Shown here piece by piece: positions 36,945 to 49,154 of a DNA stretch of 64,000 nucleotides. Source of the stretch: Rachycentron canadum (lineage: Eukaryota > Chordata > Actinopteri > Carangiformes > Rachycentridae); assembly GCA_038496675.1 (NCBI GenBank), contig CM076656.1:452229-516228 (forward strand), in the 5' to 3' direction. The first letter of the stretch is position 1. Every line of letters begins with the position of its first letter. A model generated the notes under the pieces. It was given only the letters and a program-made list of their open reading frames with translations, was not told the origin of the DNA and made no database searches. A program made the translations under genes and the position numbers.

Positions 36945-37020
<76 letters not shown>
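36945..37020. repeat. (TG)n microsatellite
   Basis: Uninterrupted TG run of about 76 bp. Confidence 0.97.
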
Positions 37021-37022
<2 letters not shown>

Positions 37023-37116
37023 GCAGGCCTGTCATAACTCAACTCTTCAGATTAGCGTGTTGACAATTTATTTCAACAATCACCGTTTTTTTGTTTGGTA
37101 GTTGATGATGATGATG

Positions 37117-37117
37117 G

Positions 37118-37184
<67 letters not shown>
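37117..37184. repeat. (TG)n microsatellite
   Basis: TG run with one GC near its start, only about 100 bp after the previous tract. Confidence 0.97.
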
Positions 37185-37185
<1 letters not shown>

Positions 37186-37855
37186 TGTGTGAGGTGTTTA
37201 TGTGTCCAGCTCAAGCTGCTGTTTACATTACCATCCACTTTAACTGAAGATTCATGTTCGATTGTATGATGGTTTTTTTCTCAGACAAACAGAACCTGAT
37301 CCTGGTTCTGAACCTTGTTTCCTTGTTTTTTCTTGTAAATCTGTGTGTAAAACCAACCTGTACTCAGAGATCAGAGATAAATTCCACAGATTCTGAAATA
37401 TTCGAAGATTTTGCTCAACACTGAACTTGACTGCAGTAATAACAAACATCAGGTGTCCTGTATGATGCATAATGTAGAGATGAAGAGACGAGGGTGATTC
37501 TGAGTCATGTTGAAACCTGTGCTGTGTCTCAAATGTTTCACTCTGTGTCTTCGAGCCTGGATTTCATCAAGAAAATAAAATCAAAGAGTGGCGTGATCTC
37601 AGCAGGTGACCACGAGCGTCACCAAAATGTGTATTAATACAAATGTGTATTAGTCCGCCACTGAAAATAGTCCCTGACAAATGCACCTGTTTAAGTCGCA
37701 TTTGAAAAGTTTTAAAGTTTTTCAGAGATTAAACCAATGGGATTAGAGCTGGGAGACAGAAAGTGTTGAGAGACGGACAAACACATTGTTGGTTTTGAGT
37801 TGATTAGATTTGTCAACAATAACACACATAAAGAATAATACCAGACTTATCCATT

Positions 37856-37857
<2 letters not shown>

Positions 37858-37898
<41 letters not shown>
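37858..37898. repeat. (TG)n microsatellite
   Basis: TG run of about 41 bp, followed 75 bp later by a CA run, so the two are complementary. Confidence 0.96.
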
Positions 37899-37900
<2 letters not shown>

Positions 37901-37972
37901 AGGTCTTTCAAGGTCATTTATAAAGTAGCCGTTCATCTGGAAGCACAGATGCCTCAATGAGCTGCGTAAATG

Positions 37973-37973
<1 letters not shown>

Positions 37974-38030
<57 letters not shown>
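37974..38030. repeat. (CA)n microsatellite
   Basis: CA run of about 57 bp, the complement of the tract at 37858-37898. Confidence 0.97.
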
Positions 38031-38032
<2 letters not shown>

Positions 38033-38218
38033 GTCACCAGTTGTCGGTAGCGTCTCCACCCCAGGGCAGAGCTTTCATGCTACATTTCCACCAATCCTCC
38101 AAACCTCAACCACTAATCCATCATTTCAGACACACAAGTGCACATTTTACAAACACACACACACAGACACACACCTACATATACATTCACTTCGAAAGCT
38201 CTGGTCCTTCTCGTTTTC

Positions 38219-38256
<38 letters not shown>

Positions 38257-38880
38257 AAATACGATCTCTTTCTTACTTGTTTTCTCACTCACGTTGTATC
38301 TGCCCAGTGGCCACTCTGTGGTCTTGCATTGCTGGCCACTGGGTTTGAGCAGGGAACAGCTGCTTAACCTGATAAGACCCCCTGAACACACACACACACA
38401 CACACATTTACAGTCCATTTAAAATCATGTGCCTCTAGATTAACACATCTCCTCGTCCCGAGCTCTGAGTCAGATCTCCGATGGGCTGGATGGACTTCAC
38501 GGCGTGTAGCAGAGCTTCAGGCAAGAAAAAAGAAAAAAAGAACAACCTGCCATCACACAGCTGAGAGAAACTCACTGCTGTGATTCACACGGCGTTAAAG
38601 GAGCACTCAGGAAGTCACCGTGTCGTCCTTCTACAGTCAAACAATCAGATAAATATTCATTTCAACTCCGCGACAGATACATGAGGACGTGTTTCAGTCA
38701 GAATAAATATCAAACTTTATTCATAAAACAGGAAAAGGCAGAAAACAACAAACGTCTGAGAAGTGAATTCATTTGGTAAATGAAAGGCTGAACAACAGTA
38801 ATTATACGGAGAAAACTAAAGCAAATGAATTCGAGGCTGTGTGCGTTTGATTGTGCTCATGAGTGTTGTATGACGGGATC

Positions 38881-38882
<2 letters not shown>

Positions 38883-38926
<44 letters not shown>
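38883..38926. repeat. (CA)n microsatellite
   Basis: Uninterrupted CA run of about 44 bp. Confidence 0.97.
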
Positions 38927-38927
<1 letters not shown>

Positions 38928-40189
38928 TGGCGTCTCTTTAGTAAAGCCTGATTAATACATGTTACAGCTGACCTCTCTAATCTTATTACACAATCTGCTG
39001 GTAGCAACACAAAGATAAAAACACAAAACGCTCGCCCTGATCTATCCGGTTTCATCTTGTGTTGAGGTGAATGAATTTCTGTTATGGACGTTTTTTTTTT
39101 TTTTGTCATCTCCAAGACACTGTGTCATTTTTACAATTATATAAAGAGACTTAACGAGGAGTCACAAAAACGATTCATTAACATTTGACTGTAACGCTGA
39201 GCTCTCTTCACACGTGTTTCCATGAAGACATCACTTGATTTGAGACATTTTAGTCTGGAAACCAGAAATAAAAACTAAGTCAGCAGCTGGTCGATCTTAC
39301 AAAGCTTCACAGCTTGGATATTGTTTGCTCGTGAAGATTTGAGACTTCACTTGACCCTAAAGAGCTTGAGACTTATCTTTGGGCTTGATGTGATTCTTGA
39401 CTTGAATTAACCCACAGCAAACTTTAAAAACAACTCTGTTCGACACGACCTTAACACCACAGTCCATGTGCCACTGCAAAGGTCTTTATCTGAGACAAAC
39501 CATTTGTTTGCGCAGTAAAACGTCTCAACCTGCTTCCAAAAGAATCTCAGCAGGAAGCTGATTCAAATATTCTCACTCTCCTGTCCAGCTGCTTGCTTTT
39601 TTACGACCATCAGAGTTGTGAAGGACAGTACGGATCCCAGTGTAACACCACAGCATGCTGTCAAAAATGTCTGGTACAAATGCAAATGATACACATCGGC
39701 TAGAACAGGCCAGAAGCTCTGGTTCAGAGTTTTAAGGTCTTTGAAGACATGAAATATTAATGGGCAGGAGGGAGAGGATGGTGCGTGCTGCTGTGGTTTA
39801 CATTTGTCTTTTTTAATTTGCACTCAGGATTTGTGGAAGTCACTGTCGCCCCACGACCGGGCTGTAATTATTCAGCAGACAACATGTGGGTGACAGCGTG
39901 GCCTAGATTGGAGTGAGGCAAACCACCCGGCTGGTCACCAAGTACAGTGCAGACAAAGAGCAGGAAGAGGAGAATGAAGAGACAGAATGTATGTCAGACA
40001 GGGGGAGGACGAGAAAGAGCAGTATACAAAGACAGGGGGAACTTCCAACCTAGCAGATCTGATATTTACTGCATTTTCCTCATCTCGTGACATCGTGCCT
40101 CTGGGATAGTTAAATAGTTGTGAACGAAAAACTGAGCTCGTTCAAGTCAAACTGTCCTGGCTTGGACTCTCATCACTAATAGTTTCAAG

Positions 40190-40420
40190 CCAAATCCCCA
40201 TATTGCTGCTAAAGGTGTCCCACAGGGATCCACGTTAGGTCCTTGATCGCTTATTCTGTACAGAAAGATTTTGTTCCCAGCTCGGGGACTGCCACATAAA
40301 TCTTTATGCAGATGATACCATCTTCTATGTCATCTGGTCCCAGTCTGCTTTTAATGACCTCATATTTATTCAAAGCCTGTTTCAAACCTAGAGAACAGGA
40401 TTTTCCTACACCTTTTCATG
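40190..40420 (+). mobile_element. Decayed LINE reverse-transcriptase fragment with YADD
   Basis: One frame reads AKGVPQGSTLGP then a stop. After a frameshift comes LYADDTIFYVIWSQSAFNDL. GVPQGSTLGP and YADD are adjacent catalytic blocks of non-LTR reverse transcriptase, and the residues after YADD also fit the family. The frameshift and stop show that it is inactive. It is better preserved than the fragments at 2100 and 10660 and could be another family. Confidence 0.8.
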
Positions 40421-40504
40421 GCTTTATTGGGTTTTTGTATTTTGCATTAGTCTAAAGTTTTTTTGGTTAGAAAGAAACAGAAGACTTTATTTAAGGCTGA
40501 CATG

Positions 40505-40529
40505 GTCATATCATATCATATCATATCAT
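40505..40529. repeat. (TCATA)n short pentanucleotide repeat
   Basis: About four to five tandem copies of the pentamer. Confidence 0.85.
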
Positions 40530-40538
40530 TGGTCGTTG

Positions 40539-40692
40539 CCATTTTTTTAAACCAGTAGAAACCAGATTTGTAGGAGAAGGTGGAGCTGAGGAGGAGTGAG
40601 GGGTGGAGCTGACCTGCTCTGTAGTTTATCCTGATTGTCAGGCAGGTCACCATGTGTGGTACAGTCTGTCAATTAAAGTAGCCACACCCCCA
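40539..40692 (+). repeat. Dispersed repeat family 2, copy IV (partial)
   Basis: It matches the start of the family (AAACCAGTAGAAACCAGATTT, GGAGAAGGTGGAGCTGAGG, TAGCCACACCCCC) with a small insertion at about 40633-40652, then stops. Confidence 0.75.
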
Positions 40693-40699
40693 TTTAAAC

Positions 40700-43400
40700 A
40701 ACTCTGTGTTAGTAGACAGTCCGGTCTTAACCAAAGATAGTGGACTGTTCAGTTGGCTGACAAACCAAAAACTCTACCGGACAAGTACAACAACACCTTA
40801 CTGTGCTCCTATATCTGATACATGGTGTCTGCATTCTTCTGCCACTGCCCTTCAACAATTGGATGATTCAGAGAGAGACAGAGTAAGAAGATCCAGGAGA
40901 AGGAACAACAGGTCTTCACCTTAAGGTCTTCATCAGACTAAGTGAGACACTTAAAATCCCATTAGAATTAGAGGCCTACTGAAGCAGCTCTCATTACTCA
41001 AGCCTCGTCTGCTTATGAATGTGTTTCTGTGTCTGTGAGTCACATTCATGACTTTGTGGATAAGATAAGACACTATTAAACTAACAGGCTCACCTGGATT
41101 ACCTCTGCTGTTGTCCTGTGGGGCCCTTCCTCAGCCTCTGCTGTCCTGAACTGAACCAGGCAGGAAATCCAGGTTAGCTCTGGTCTGAAGCACTTTCCTT
41201 CTGGTAGAATAAAACATTGGTCCTGTAGTTGTTTCATAGAAGAGCGGATGCCAAGGCTCTGACGCTGCTCTGTTAACTTTTATGGAGAGCTTATGTAACC
41301 AGGCTCCCTGGTTGACTGGACCAAAGCATTTGCCCGTCAGCTAAACTGTCCATTTACTGCTCCACAGCTCTCAGTTCTTCTTTTTACAGTCATTTAGATT
41401 TTCACTTAGAAACAATTTGACAGAATATAAAACATCTACATACTCTGAGTATCAAGGGCAAATATTCTCAATAACTGGACAGGAACCCGGGCCTCTGTCT
41501 TCATTAATCCAGTACGTTCTACCTTCATCTTTCAGTGGATTATGTTTACCCATGTCAGACCTCTCTATGGTGCTGTGACTTTTAATCTTATGAAAGAGAG
41601 AAATGCTCACAGCCTGTTTTCAGAAACTGAGCCTTAAAACCAGCCGTCAGGACTTCTGGAACTTTGTGATGTCACAACAAACGCCCCAAACCCCGCCCAC
41701 ATGGTCCCACAATGGTCGGATTTTGGTTTTTCTGAATTTATCTTTCTTTAAATTCTTCTGACCTCACTGCGTTTCTTTTCCTACGTTGCCTCCAAGCACC
41801 TGGTGGATTTTTACCAATATCCAGAGCCATAAATGTATGTTTGGTACGTGTTGAATTTCACTGAGGATGTTTAACATTTAACATCACATCACAATCTGCC
41901 TCAGCTCTTTTGTGAGATTATTGTAAATACACATTAGTGAATGAACAATTTTTTTTTTGCGTCTTCTCTTTATTGTAAAAGAATAATTTCTGCCTGACCT
42001 TTGTGACTTAATGAACCCGACACAGCACAGATTTAAACACACAAACACATTTCAAACAGAGCAACATGGCCCCCGTCAATTATTCAGAGCAAAGGGCCAC
42101 AAAGTCACAAAGACACACACACACACACACACACATTCGCAGTGGTGTCGGTTGTCACATCCCGCCCTGATGGCCCAGTGCAGCTCCGTCACCACTGGTT
42201 ACTGTTGCCTGTGGCGACCGGCGGCTGACCACGATGACACAGCAAACGGCAGAGTGTTGTGACACTTGGGCAAATGAAGAAGAGCTGTTTAGATTAGTTT
42301 GTGGTGACGGCACAGGCAGGTTAAAGGTTAATCCACTGTTTTTATACTGTAAATATATATATCCTCCATGTTGTGCAGGGCTTTAAATCAGGTTGGTTTC
42401 TGCTCTGTGGAATGAGGAAAATGAGGAAAAGTCAAAGTGATGTTCCTTATATTTTCTGTTTGGTCATGCTTTGCATAAAACTTTGATTGCTGGTGTTTTC
42501 CAATCAAAGTCCATTTGTGTATTTTCTTGCTCTGTGAAGTTATTTTTTTCCATCTCTTACTCAGCATTAGCTGCTGTTTGAGGAGAAGGAGAGAGGTATT
42601 GTGCCTCTTAGCTGTTTCCACATTACTAAGCAATCCTTTCTGTCCACCCCCTCCCTCCTGCTCCCAGCCTGCCTCACCTCTAATCTAATATGTAGTGGAT
42701 CACAAGCTGGTCACACACTCATATGGTGCATTGTGGCACTCTCGACTTTAAAACAAGCAGCCTCAGTTTTGCGCCCGACACCAAAGGACCTTTTTATGTC
42801 AGGCTGAAAGTCGTTTCAGGTCACTTCAGCGTCGATGTCGGTGATTCACAGTCCAACTCCTCTGCTCCACCAAGGGGCCCTTGTGACATTTTGCTGAGTA
42901 ATGAGGTGAGAAAGTTTAACATCCAAAAACAAGATCAAGGCTTTTCATTAAAAGTCAGTGCCCCGAGCAGCACAGCAGGAGCCAGGGGATTTTTTTTTTG
43001 GAATTGGGGCATTTGGTGATGGAGGAGGAGAGACAGCAGGCTGGCTGCTGTTTTATCTCGGTCTTTGGCTGTCACAATGATATTCAGATGCTCAGTTAGA
43101 CATTGAGTTCACCCTCTGCTTGGCATGCTGGAGTTAACTCTTTACAGGGTCGACGGGGACCAGAGACAAGGCTGCGTTAGGCGACTGGGCCACTCGGTCA
43201 CTCATCACCGTTGGTAGTCAATAGCTTGTTTATGGCTTCATGTGATGATGAAAGATGAAAGACCCTCCAGAGAAAATGCATTGTTTATATTACACAGACA
43301 TATGATGAGTGAACTCGTCAGTCGACACCATGACTGACTGTTTCCACCTTGAACCAGTGACAGTCTCATAAAACCGGATTCAGTCACTCAGGGGTTCATA
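40700..43400. other. Intergenic, mostly unrecognised
   Basis: It contains the truncated TTAA element copy G (41588-41720) and a CA tract at 42113-42134. 40700-41400 may hold more of the LINE around 40190, but coding similarity is not clear. Confidence 0.35.
41588..41720 (-). mobile_element. TTAA element, copy G (fragment)
   Basis: AGAGAAATGCTCACAGCCTG, TTCAGAAACTGAGCCTTAAA and ACTTTGTGATGTCACAACAA match the family in reverse. The hairpin, minisatellite and both ends are missing. Confidence 0.75.
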
Positions 43401-43404
43401 CGTC

Positions 43405-43745
43405 ACAGAGGGGCGGGGCTAAATACACCTGAAACCCTGTCAGTTCAGAGAGCCAGAGTTAGCATTAGTGCACTCACCAGCACTGTGTCAGCCACTGCCA
43501 GTTGTAGGCTAACAAACAACATATTCTGGTCTCAACAGAGTCCTGATCTGAGTCTGGGTCGGACTGAGGCTCAGTCATGAGGCTGAGTCTCTCTGACCTT
43601 TCACCTGGAGCCAGCAGGTGGTGGGTGGGGCTTAAGACCTGGTCCAGGTCTCTCAAACAGGAAGCCAGAGCAGATGAGTTTCAGACCCACCTTTGATCCG
43701 AGAAAACCATGTTAAACACGTCTGGAGGAAATCCACCAGACTTTC
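43405..43745 (+). repeat. Dispersed repeat family 3, copy 2
   Basis: It is a diverged direct copy of 8661-9035, sharing AGAGAGCCAGAGTTAGCATT, ATGAGGCTGAGTCTCT, TTTCACCTGGAGCCAGCAGG-like and GCCAGAGCAGATGAG segments. Confidence 0.7.
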
Positions 43746-43749
43746 TCTT

Positions 43750-45607
43750 TAAGGATCACACCCCCAAAAAGTGTCCACACCTGTAGGAAGTTAATGTTCG
43801 ACAGTTGTGGATGGATATCGACTGTTTCCTGTCTCTGTGTCTTAGTTTGAAGCTGAAGGCACAGCCAACACACACACACACACACACTCTGATATCAGCA
43901 CCGACAGCTCTTTGAACTTTAAACTTTGACCTTTAAGTTTATTTGTTGTCAAGACTTCAACTCAGTGGTTGGTTTATATCTATAAATTTCTATTTAATGA
44001 ATAATAATTGTACTTAATATCTACTAGAAAACATGCAGGGACTTTTTAATCCGACTTGTGACGTGATGGAGAAGGTGCTACTGTCCCATAATGCATTGCT
44101 GCTCACTGCTTATAAAAAAGTCAGATTTCAGAAAACAAAGGTAAATCTTTGTAAAACCTTTTTTTCTGTTTGTGAAGCTGAGTTTACAGTGACCAGTTAC
44201 AGACCCATTCTAGTCTATGGTGGAGACGGGAATCGAACTGGGACACACCAAAGCAGATTCTGGCCTCACACTCGTCCACACGCTCAGCTGGTCCAGGCCT
44301 CGACCCAGCAGCTCCAGCTCCGGCTCCTGTTGGCAGCATCTCTGCATAGTTTAATCCACCGCATGTTTACCCCCACATACCCCTCTCCTCCTCCTCCTCC
44401 TCCTCTTCCCCCTCTTTACTTTTCCTCTCCCCCGGCAGCAAATCCCCCATTTCCGCCCGGGAGCGGAGGGGGAGTGTTGGAATCCCTCTCATGTCAGGCG
44501 GCGGCGGTTGGTCAGCTTGGCTCGCTCTGACGTGTTTCATTTAGTTTAGTGTAAGCTGTGGCTGTCATGGAAATACAATAGTGTGTGTGTGTGTGTGGTT
44601 GCCATGGCCCTGTGGGGGCTCTGTGACCCTCCACCTTTGTCCCCACAGCAGGCAGTGTGTGACAAACACAGGCTCTGTCTGTCCCTTTTGGCTCTCAGGG
44701 TGAATCTGTTTGTACACCTGCCACAGATTTCCCTCACCACCCCACACACACACAGACACACCCATCCTGTAAATGTGGTGGGGGGTTGCTGCTTCTCTCT
44801 CTGTCCATTCAAATGACCTGTTGTTTTGCTTTTACACCTCCAGCCTGCAACCCCCCCCGCCCCCCCCAATGTCTTTGTTGGTTTCAGTCATGTTTCCATT
44901 GATGTCATTGAAGACGTCCTGTCAGCTGGTTTGTAGTTGTGTCTACGGAGGAAATGCTTTCTGGGCTGCAGGGGAGTTTCCTGTTGGAGAATGGTGATTA
45001 TGCCACGACCGGACCCAGGTCTTTCTCTACATCACTGGGACATCACCAGGCTTCTGTCTCCCCAATGAATCCTAATCTTCCATGTTCCTGAACACCTGAT
45101 CTGAGGCCTGAATCTTCTTAACTCACCCAGCCACCATGACTTCTTTCAGCCTCTTGTATCCACAGTATCACAACCCAGAGCTCAGGATGTTTGAGTTGAG
45201 ATAAACTGGAAAATCACACACTTTGTTTTGTCTTTTATTCCATGAAATAGTCTAAAGTGTGTAGAGGAAGCTCTGCTGTGGGTTTGAACACGGAGTGACT
45301 CAAAGCCAGTTTCGTCTTAACTCAGACACATCGTGAATGCAAAACAAGTGCTTGTGCGAGACCCATCAACAGATAACAGAGCGAGGTGGAGGCAGAGCGA
45401 GAGACAGAGGTCTGGGTGGAGCAGAGGAGGATGGGAGGTCATCCTCCTGACTAATGTACTGTATTAGAAATCAGATAAGGAGCGTTTGTTCTCTGCTGTA
45501 ATCTGGTCCAGAGCAGCTCTGCCTCAGTGCTGCTGTCTCTGCGAGAGCTTGATCATCCTTCACTAGCTGTTGATAAAACAAAGCCTCAAACCATTGAATA
45601 AGAAGTA

Positions 45608-45640
<33 letters not shown>

Positions 45641-46660
45641 CTAGGCTTGTATGAATTTAGTTGCATTTTTTTCATCAGGCTTTTTATTCCTGAACCGTTC
45701 TTCTGTCTTAGCACCAAACCTATTACTGACCTTTATTTTCTGCAAAGTGATTTAAAACAAATATATTTCTATATGTACGTATGAATATGATTTCTCCATC
45801 AGGGACAATGAACTGCTCTTAGCATTATTATGATTCATTGCAAAAGATCAAATGGCTCTTTCTCATTTCCACTCCCACGCACATGTTGAAACTATGAAAC
45901 TGAAACCCAAACTGTAATAAAACTGGGATTATTCTTCAAGAAGGAGGCAGGAAGGAGTTAAATGTTTTCCTGCAGCAGGTCTGCCTGACTCTGCTGGACC
46001 GTTGAAGGCCTTGCAGCCTGCCTACTTGGCTCTGTGCCCATCTGACTGCCTGTCTGTCCCCCTGTCTGTCTGTGTGAGCGGCCGGCTGAAAGTGCTACTG
46101 CATGAATAATGCTGAGCCATGGTGCCCTGCTGCCTTGACAACCAGTGGAGAGCAGGGAGGGAGGGGGGAGAGAGGAGAGGGGGGGGTCTGCGTGGGTAGA
46201 GAGCAAATATAGATGGGAGCAAAGGAGGAAGAGGAGGAGGAGGAGGAGAGCAGGAAGGATGGTGCTGCTGATCTGATTAAATGAAAAAAAAACAGAAACA
46301 ATGGAAATGTAGGGCAGAGAAAAGAGATTCAGAGAGAGGGAGTAATGAGGGAAGAGTTTATTTAGGGCAGGGAAATGGAGACGAGATGCAAAGTTAAAAC
46401 ATGCAGGAGAAGAAGAGCAAGAAGAAACAGAGAAGGAGAGAGAGGGAAAAGGAGAAAGAGAAAAGAGAGGCGGCTCAGCAGTTTTGGATGCAGCCTGCAG
46501 CAGCAGCAACCTGTTTCACAGTGTCACCAGAGTGTTGCATCATGGGATCAGGACCACGGGGACGCTCACATTGCAGGATGACATCACCCGTTACCGAGTC
46601 AGCTCCCGTCTGCTTGGCTCAGTCTGTCTGCCTGCGCAGAGAGAAAGACATGGGGATGGT
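43750..46660. other. Intergenic, nothing recognised
   Basis: It contains CA tracts at 43868-43887 and 45608-45638, a C-rich patch at 44851-44868 and GA/GGA-rich patches at 46150-46470. 44225-44255 resembles a tRNA B-box in reverse but lacks the rest of a tRNA. Confidence 0.4.
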
Positions 46661-46663
46661 TTC

Positions 46664-46705
46664 GATTTCTGTCTGTCTGCCCGTCTGTCCGACTGACTGT
46701 CTGAC

Positions 46706-46742
<37 letters not shown>

Positions 46743-47463
46743 GACTGACTGACTGACTGTCCGTCTGTCTGTCTGCCTTTCTGACTGTCTGTCTCTCTGT
46801 CTGTCTGTCTCTCTGTCTGTCTGCCTTTCTGACTGTCTGTCTCTCTGTCTGTCTGTCTCTCTCTCTGTCTGTCTCTCTGCCTGTCTGTCTCTCTGCCTGT
46901 CTCTCTCTCTCTGTCTGCCTGTCTGTCTCTCTGCCTGTCTCTCTGTCTGTCTCTCTGTCTGTCTGCCTTTCTGTCTCTCTGTCCATCTGTCTGTCTCTCT
47001 GTCTGTCTGCCTTTCTGTCTCTCTGCCTGTCTCTCTGCCTGTCTCTCTGTCTGTCTGTCTGCCTTTCTGTCTCTCTGTCCATCTGTCTGTCTCTCTGTCT
47101 GTCTGCCTTTCTGTCTCTCTGCCTGTCTGCCTGTCTGTCTCTCTGTCTGTCTGCCTTTCTGTCTGTCTGTCTGACTGTCTGTCTGCATGTCTGTCTGTCT
47201 GTCTCTCTGCCTGTCTGTCTCTCTGCCTGTCTCTCTGCATGTCTGTCTGTCTGTCTCTCTGTCTGTCTCTCTCTCTGTCTCTCTGCCTGTCTCTCTGCAT
47301 GTCTGTCTGTCTGTCTGTCTCTCTGTCTGTCTCTCTCTCTGTCTCTCTGTCTGTCTCTCTGCCTGTCTCTCTCTCTCTGTCTGTCTGTCTGTCTCTCTGC
47401 CTGTCTGTCTGTCTCTCTGCCTGTCTGTCTGTCTGTCTCTCTGCCTGTCTGTCTGTCTGTCGG
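46664..47463. repeat. (CTGT)n compound microsatellite
   Basis: About 800 bp built from CTGT, CTCT, CTGC and CTGA tetranucleotides. The tract stays open in most frames on both strands, giving spurious peptides of alternating RQTD/RETD or CLSV. It is the largest simple-sequence array in the window. Confidence 0.97.
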
Positions 47464-47949
47464 CTCATCTAAAACCAAGCAAAGCAAAGAGCCAGATCAA
47501 CAGATGAACAGAGCGACAAAAAGCGAAAGAGAGAGGGAGGGAAAAAAAGAACGCAGATGCTCATGGAGAGTTTCAGTCTTCTGTGCCAGCATGATATTGC
47601 AATCTGAAAAAGAGAGAGAGAGGAGGAGGAGGAGGAGGGGCGGACAGATTTGGGTTTGGTTCAGTTGGACAGTGTGTATTTGTGTGATCTATCTCCTGCC
47701 CTTCCTCTCTCTGTCTGCTCTAAAGCCATGTCCCTGTTTGGCTCTCACACTGTCCACTGCACCCAGAGAAAAGAGGCAGACCAGGTTAAGGAGGGAGCCT
47801 TTCAGGCATCATCCCTAGTTTTCAACAGCAAAAAGCCATCTCAGTGCAACAGTCTAAATCATATTTTTAGTCCTTTTAACATCAAAAATGCACAGGAGAG
47901 GGCGGCACCACAGTCCCTCTCCTGCCTGCTTTATTTCTTCCTCTCTAGT

Positions 47950-48290
47950 TAAATTTGGTCATTTTCAATCTTGCCTTCCCTCAGTCCTGTTACTGATACT
48001 CCATGTCCCTGTAATTATTTCCCATGTGAGTTTCCCAAAGCGTCTGTCCCACAGTCCCTGAATACATACAGTAAAAATACAATGAATTTCTCCTGAATTT
48101 AATTTGAGCAAATAATCAGTCATCGTGGTCCCAAGATGAATTTGTCACTTAGGTTGTTGCCTTCACTCGATTCCATTACCTTAAGTCCCAACCCTGTAAT
48201 TATGTCCCTGTGGGACCTCTGAGTCCCTGGATAGGCATGAATATTATTTTCTTAATTTAGCTAGTGAAAATAATCACGTCATGGACCTGT
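47950..48290 (+). repeat. Diverged tandem module, first cluster
   Basis: Two diverged units share CTTGCCTTCCCTCAGTCCTG versus GTTGCCTTCACTCGATTCCA, then CCATGTCCCTGTAATTATTT versus CAACCCTGTAATTATGTCCC, then AGTCCCTGRATA. The spacing is about 185 bp. The same module reappears at 49155-49610. Confidence 0.5.
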
Positions 48291-49154
48291 ACTTAAAGTG
48301 CATTTTTAATTTGACCTTTTCCACAACCTGTTTCTTCAACAGCTTGTCAATCTCAACTCCTCTCATGTGGACCGGTTCCTCTTTACTGTCACTTTTCAAG
48401 ATTTTTTTGTGCTAAGAAATTATTAAATATTGATCAAAGGAGCTGCTTGTAAGTTTTGCTATAGCTACATGGCTAACGTTAGCATTAACAGCTGTTTACT
48501 TACCAGTGGAGAAGAAATGTTACGAGTTCAGCATCTGTGTTTCTTTACAATCTCAGAGCTGTTTCCAAAGGTGGAAAGGCTTGGTTTTCTCTACTGCAGT
48601 TAGCGCGCTAATCAGCTAGCCCCAGTTTGCACATCCGTCACTTTCCGATACAGAGTCAGTGTAGCGTCACTGTAGCTGCTCAGACGTGGACGTGTTATAA
48701 TTTCTTGTCATGTAAACGATGGCAGAAAACAGGTGAGTAAACCAATGTTAACTTCATCAAAAGACACAACTTGCTCCCTTAGGGGCAGCGACTGCCAGGA
48801 GGTGGTTGGGGTGGATTTGGGGTGATCAGAGCGTAAGGCCGTCACACCAAAGACTGGGGTTCACATCTAGAGCCCGGTCTGTGGTCCAGGCTACAAAAGC
48901 ACTTTGGTTCAGAAAAAGTTCAGTGTGACTTCAAAATCATAATGAGGTCATCTGACAACAGGCTGTGGTCTGTTTGACTCATGCATCAGCAGAGAACAGA
49001 GGAAGTCTATTGCACTACCCTGCACGCTGAAAGATGACGCTGAGAGGGACCCAGGGCATTAACAGTACGTGATGCACTGGGAGTGAGACGGCCCTTGTTA
49101 TTTTTGCCTCCCTTCTCTTATTCCCATGCACACTTTTCCATGGTAAACTGGGTT

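Larger units (their letters stand above)
36170..40185. other. Intergenic with many CA/TG tracts
   Basis: Microsatellites listed separately dominate 36.9-38.9 kb, with further short CA tracts at 38150-38175, 38222-38254 and 38387-38405. A T15 run is at about 39089. No gene or shared repeat was recognised. Confidence 0.4.

Noticed and set aside
44225..44255. tRNA B-box-like sequence on the minus strand (AGTTCGATTCCC)
   Set aside because: No A-box, acceptor stem or anticodon arm could be fitted around it, so neither a tRNA nor a tRNA-derived SINE is supported.
46591..47487. 298- and 289-codon frames rich in RQTD on the minus strand
   Set aside because: Translation of the CTGT microsatellite; all neighbouring frames are also open and composition is purely repeat-driven.
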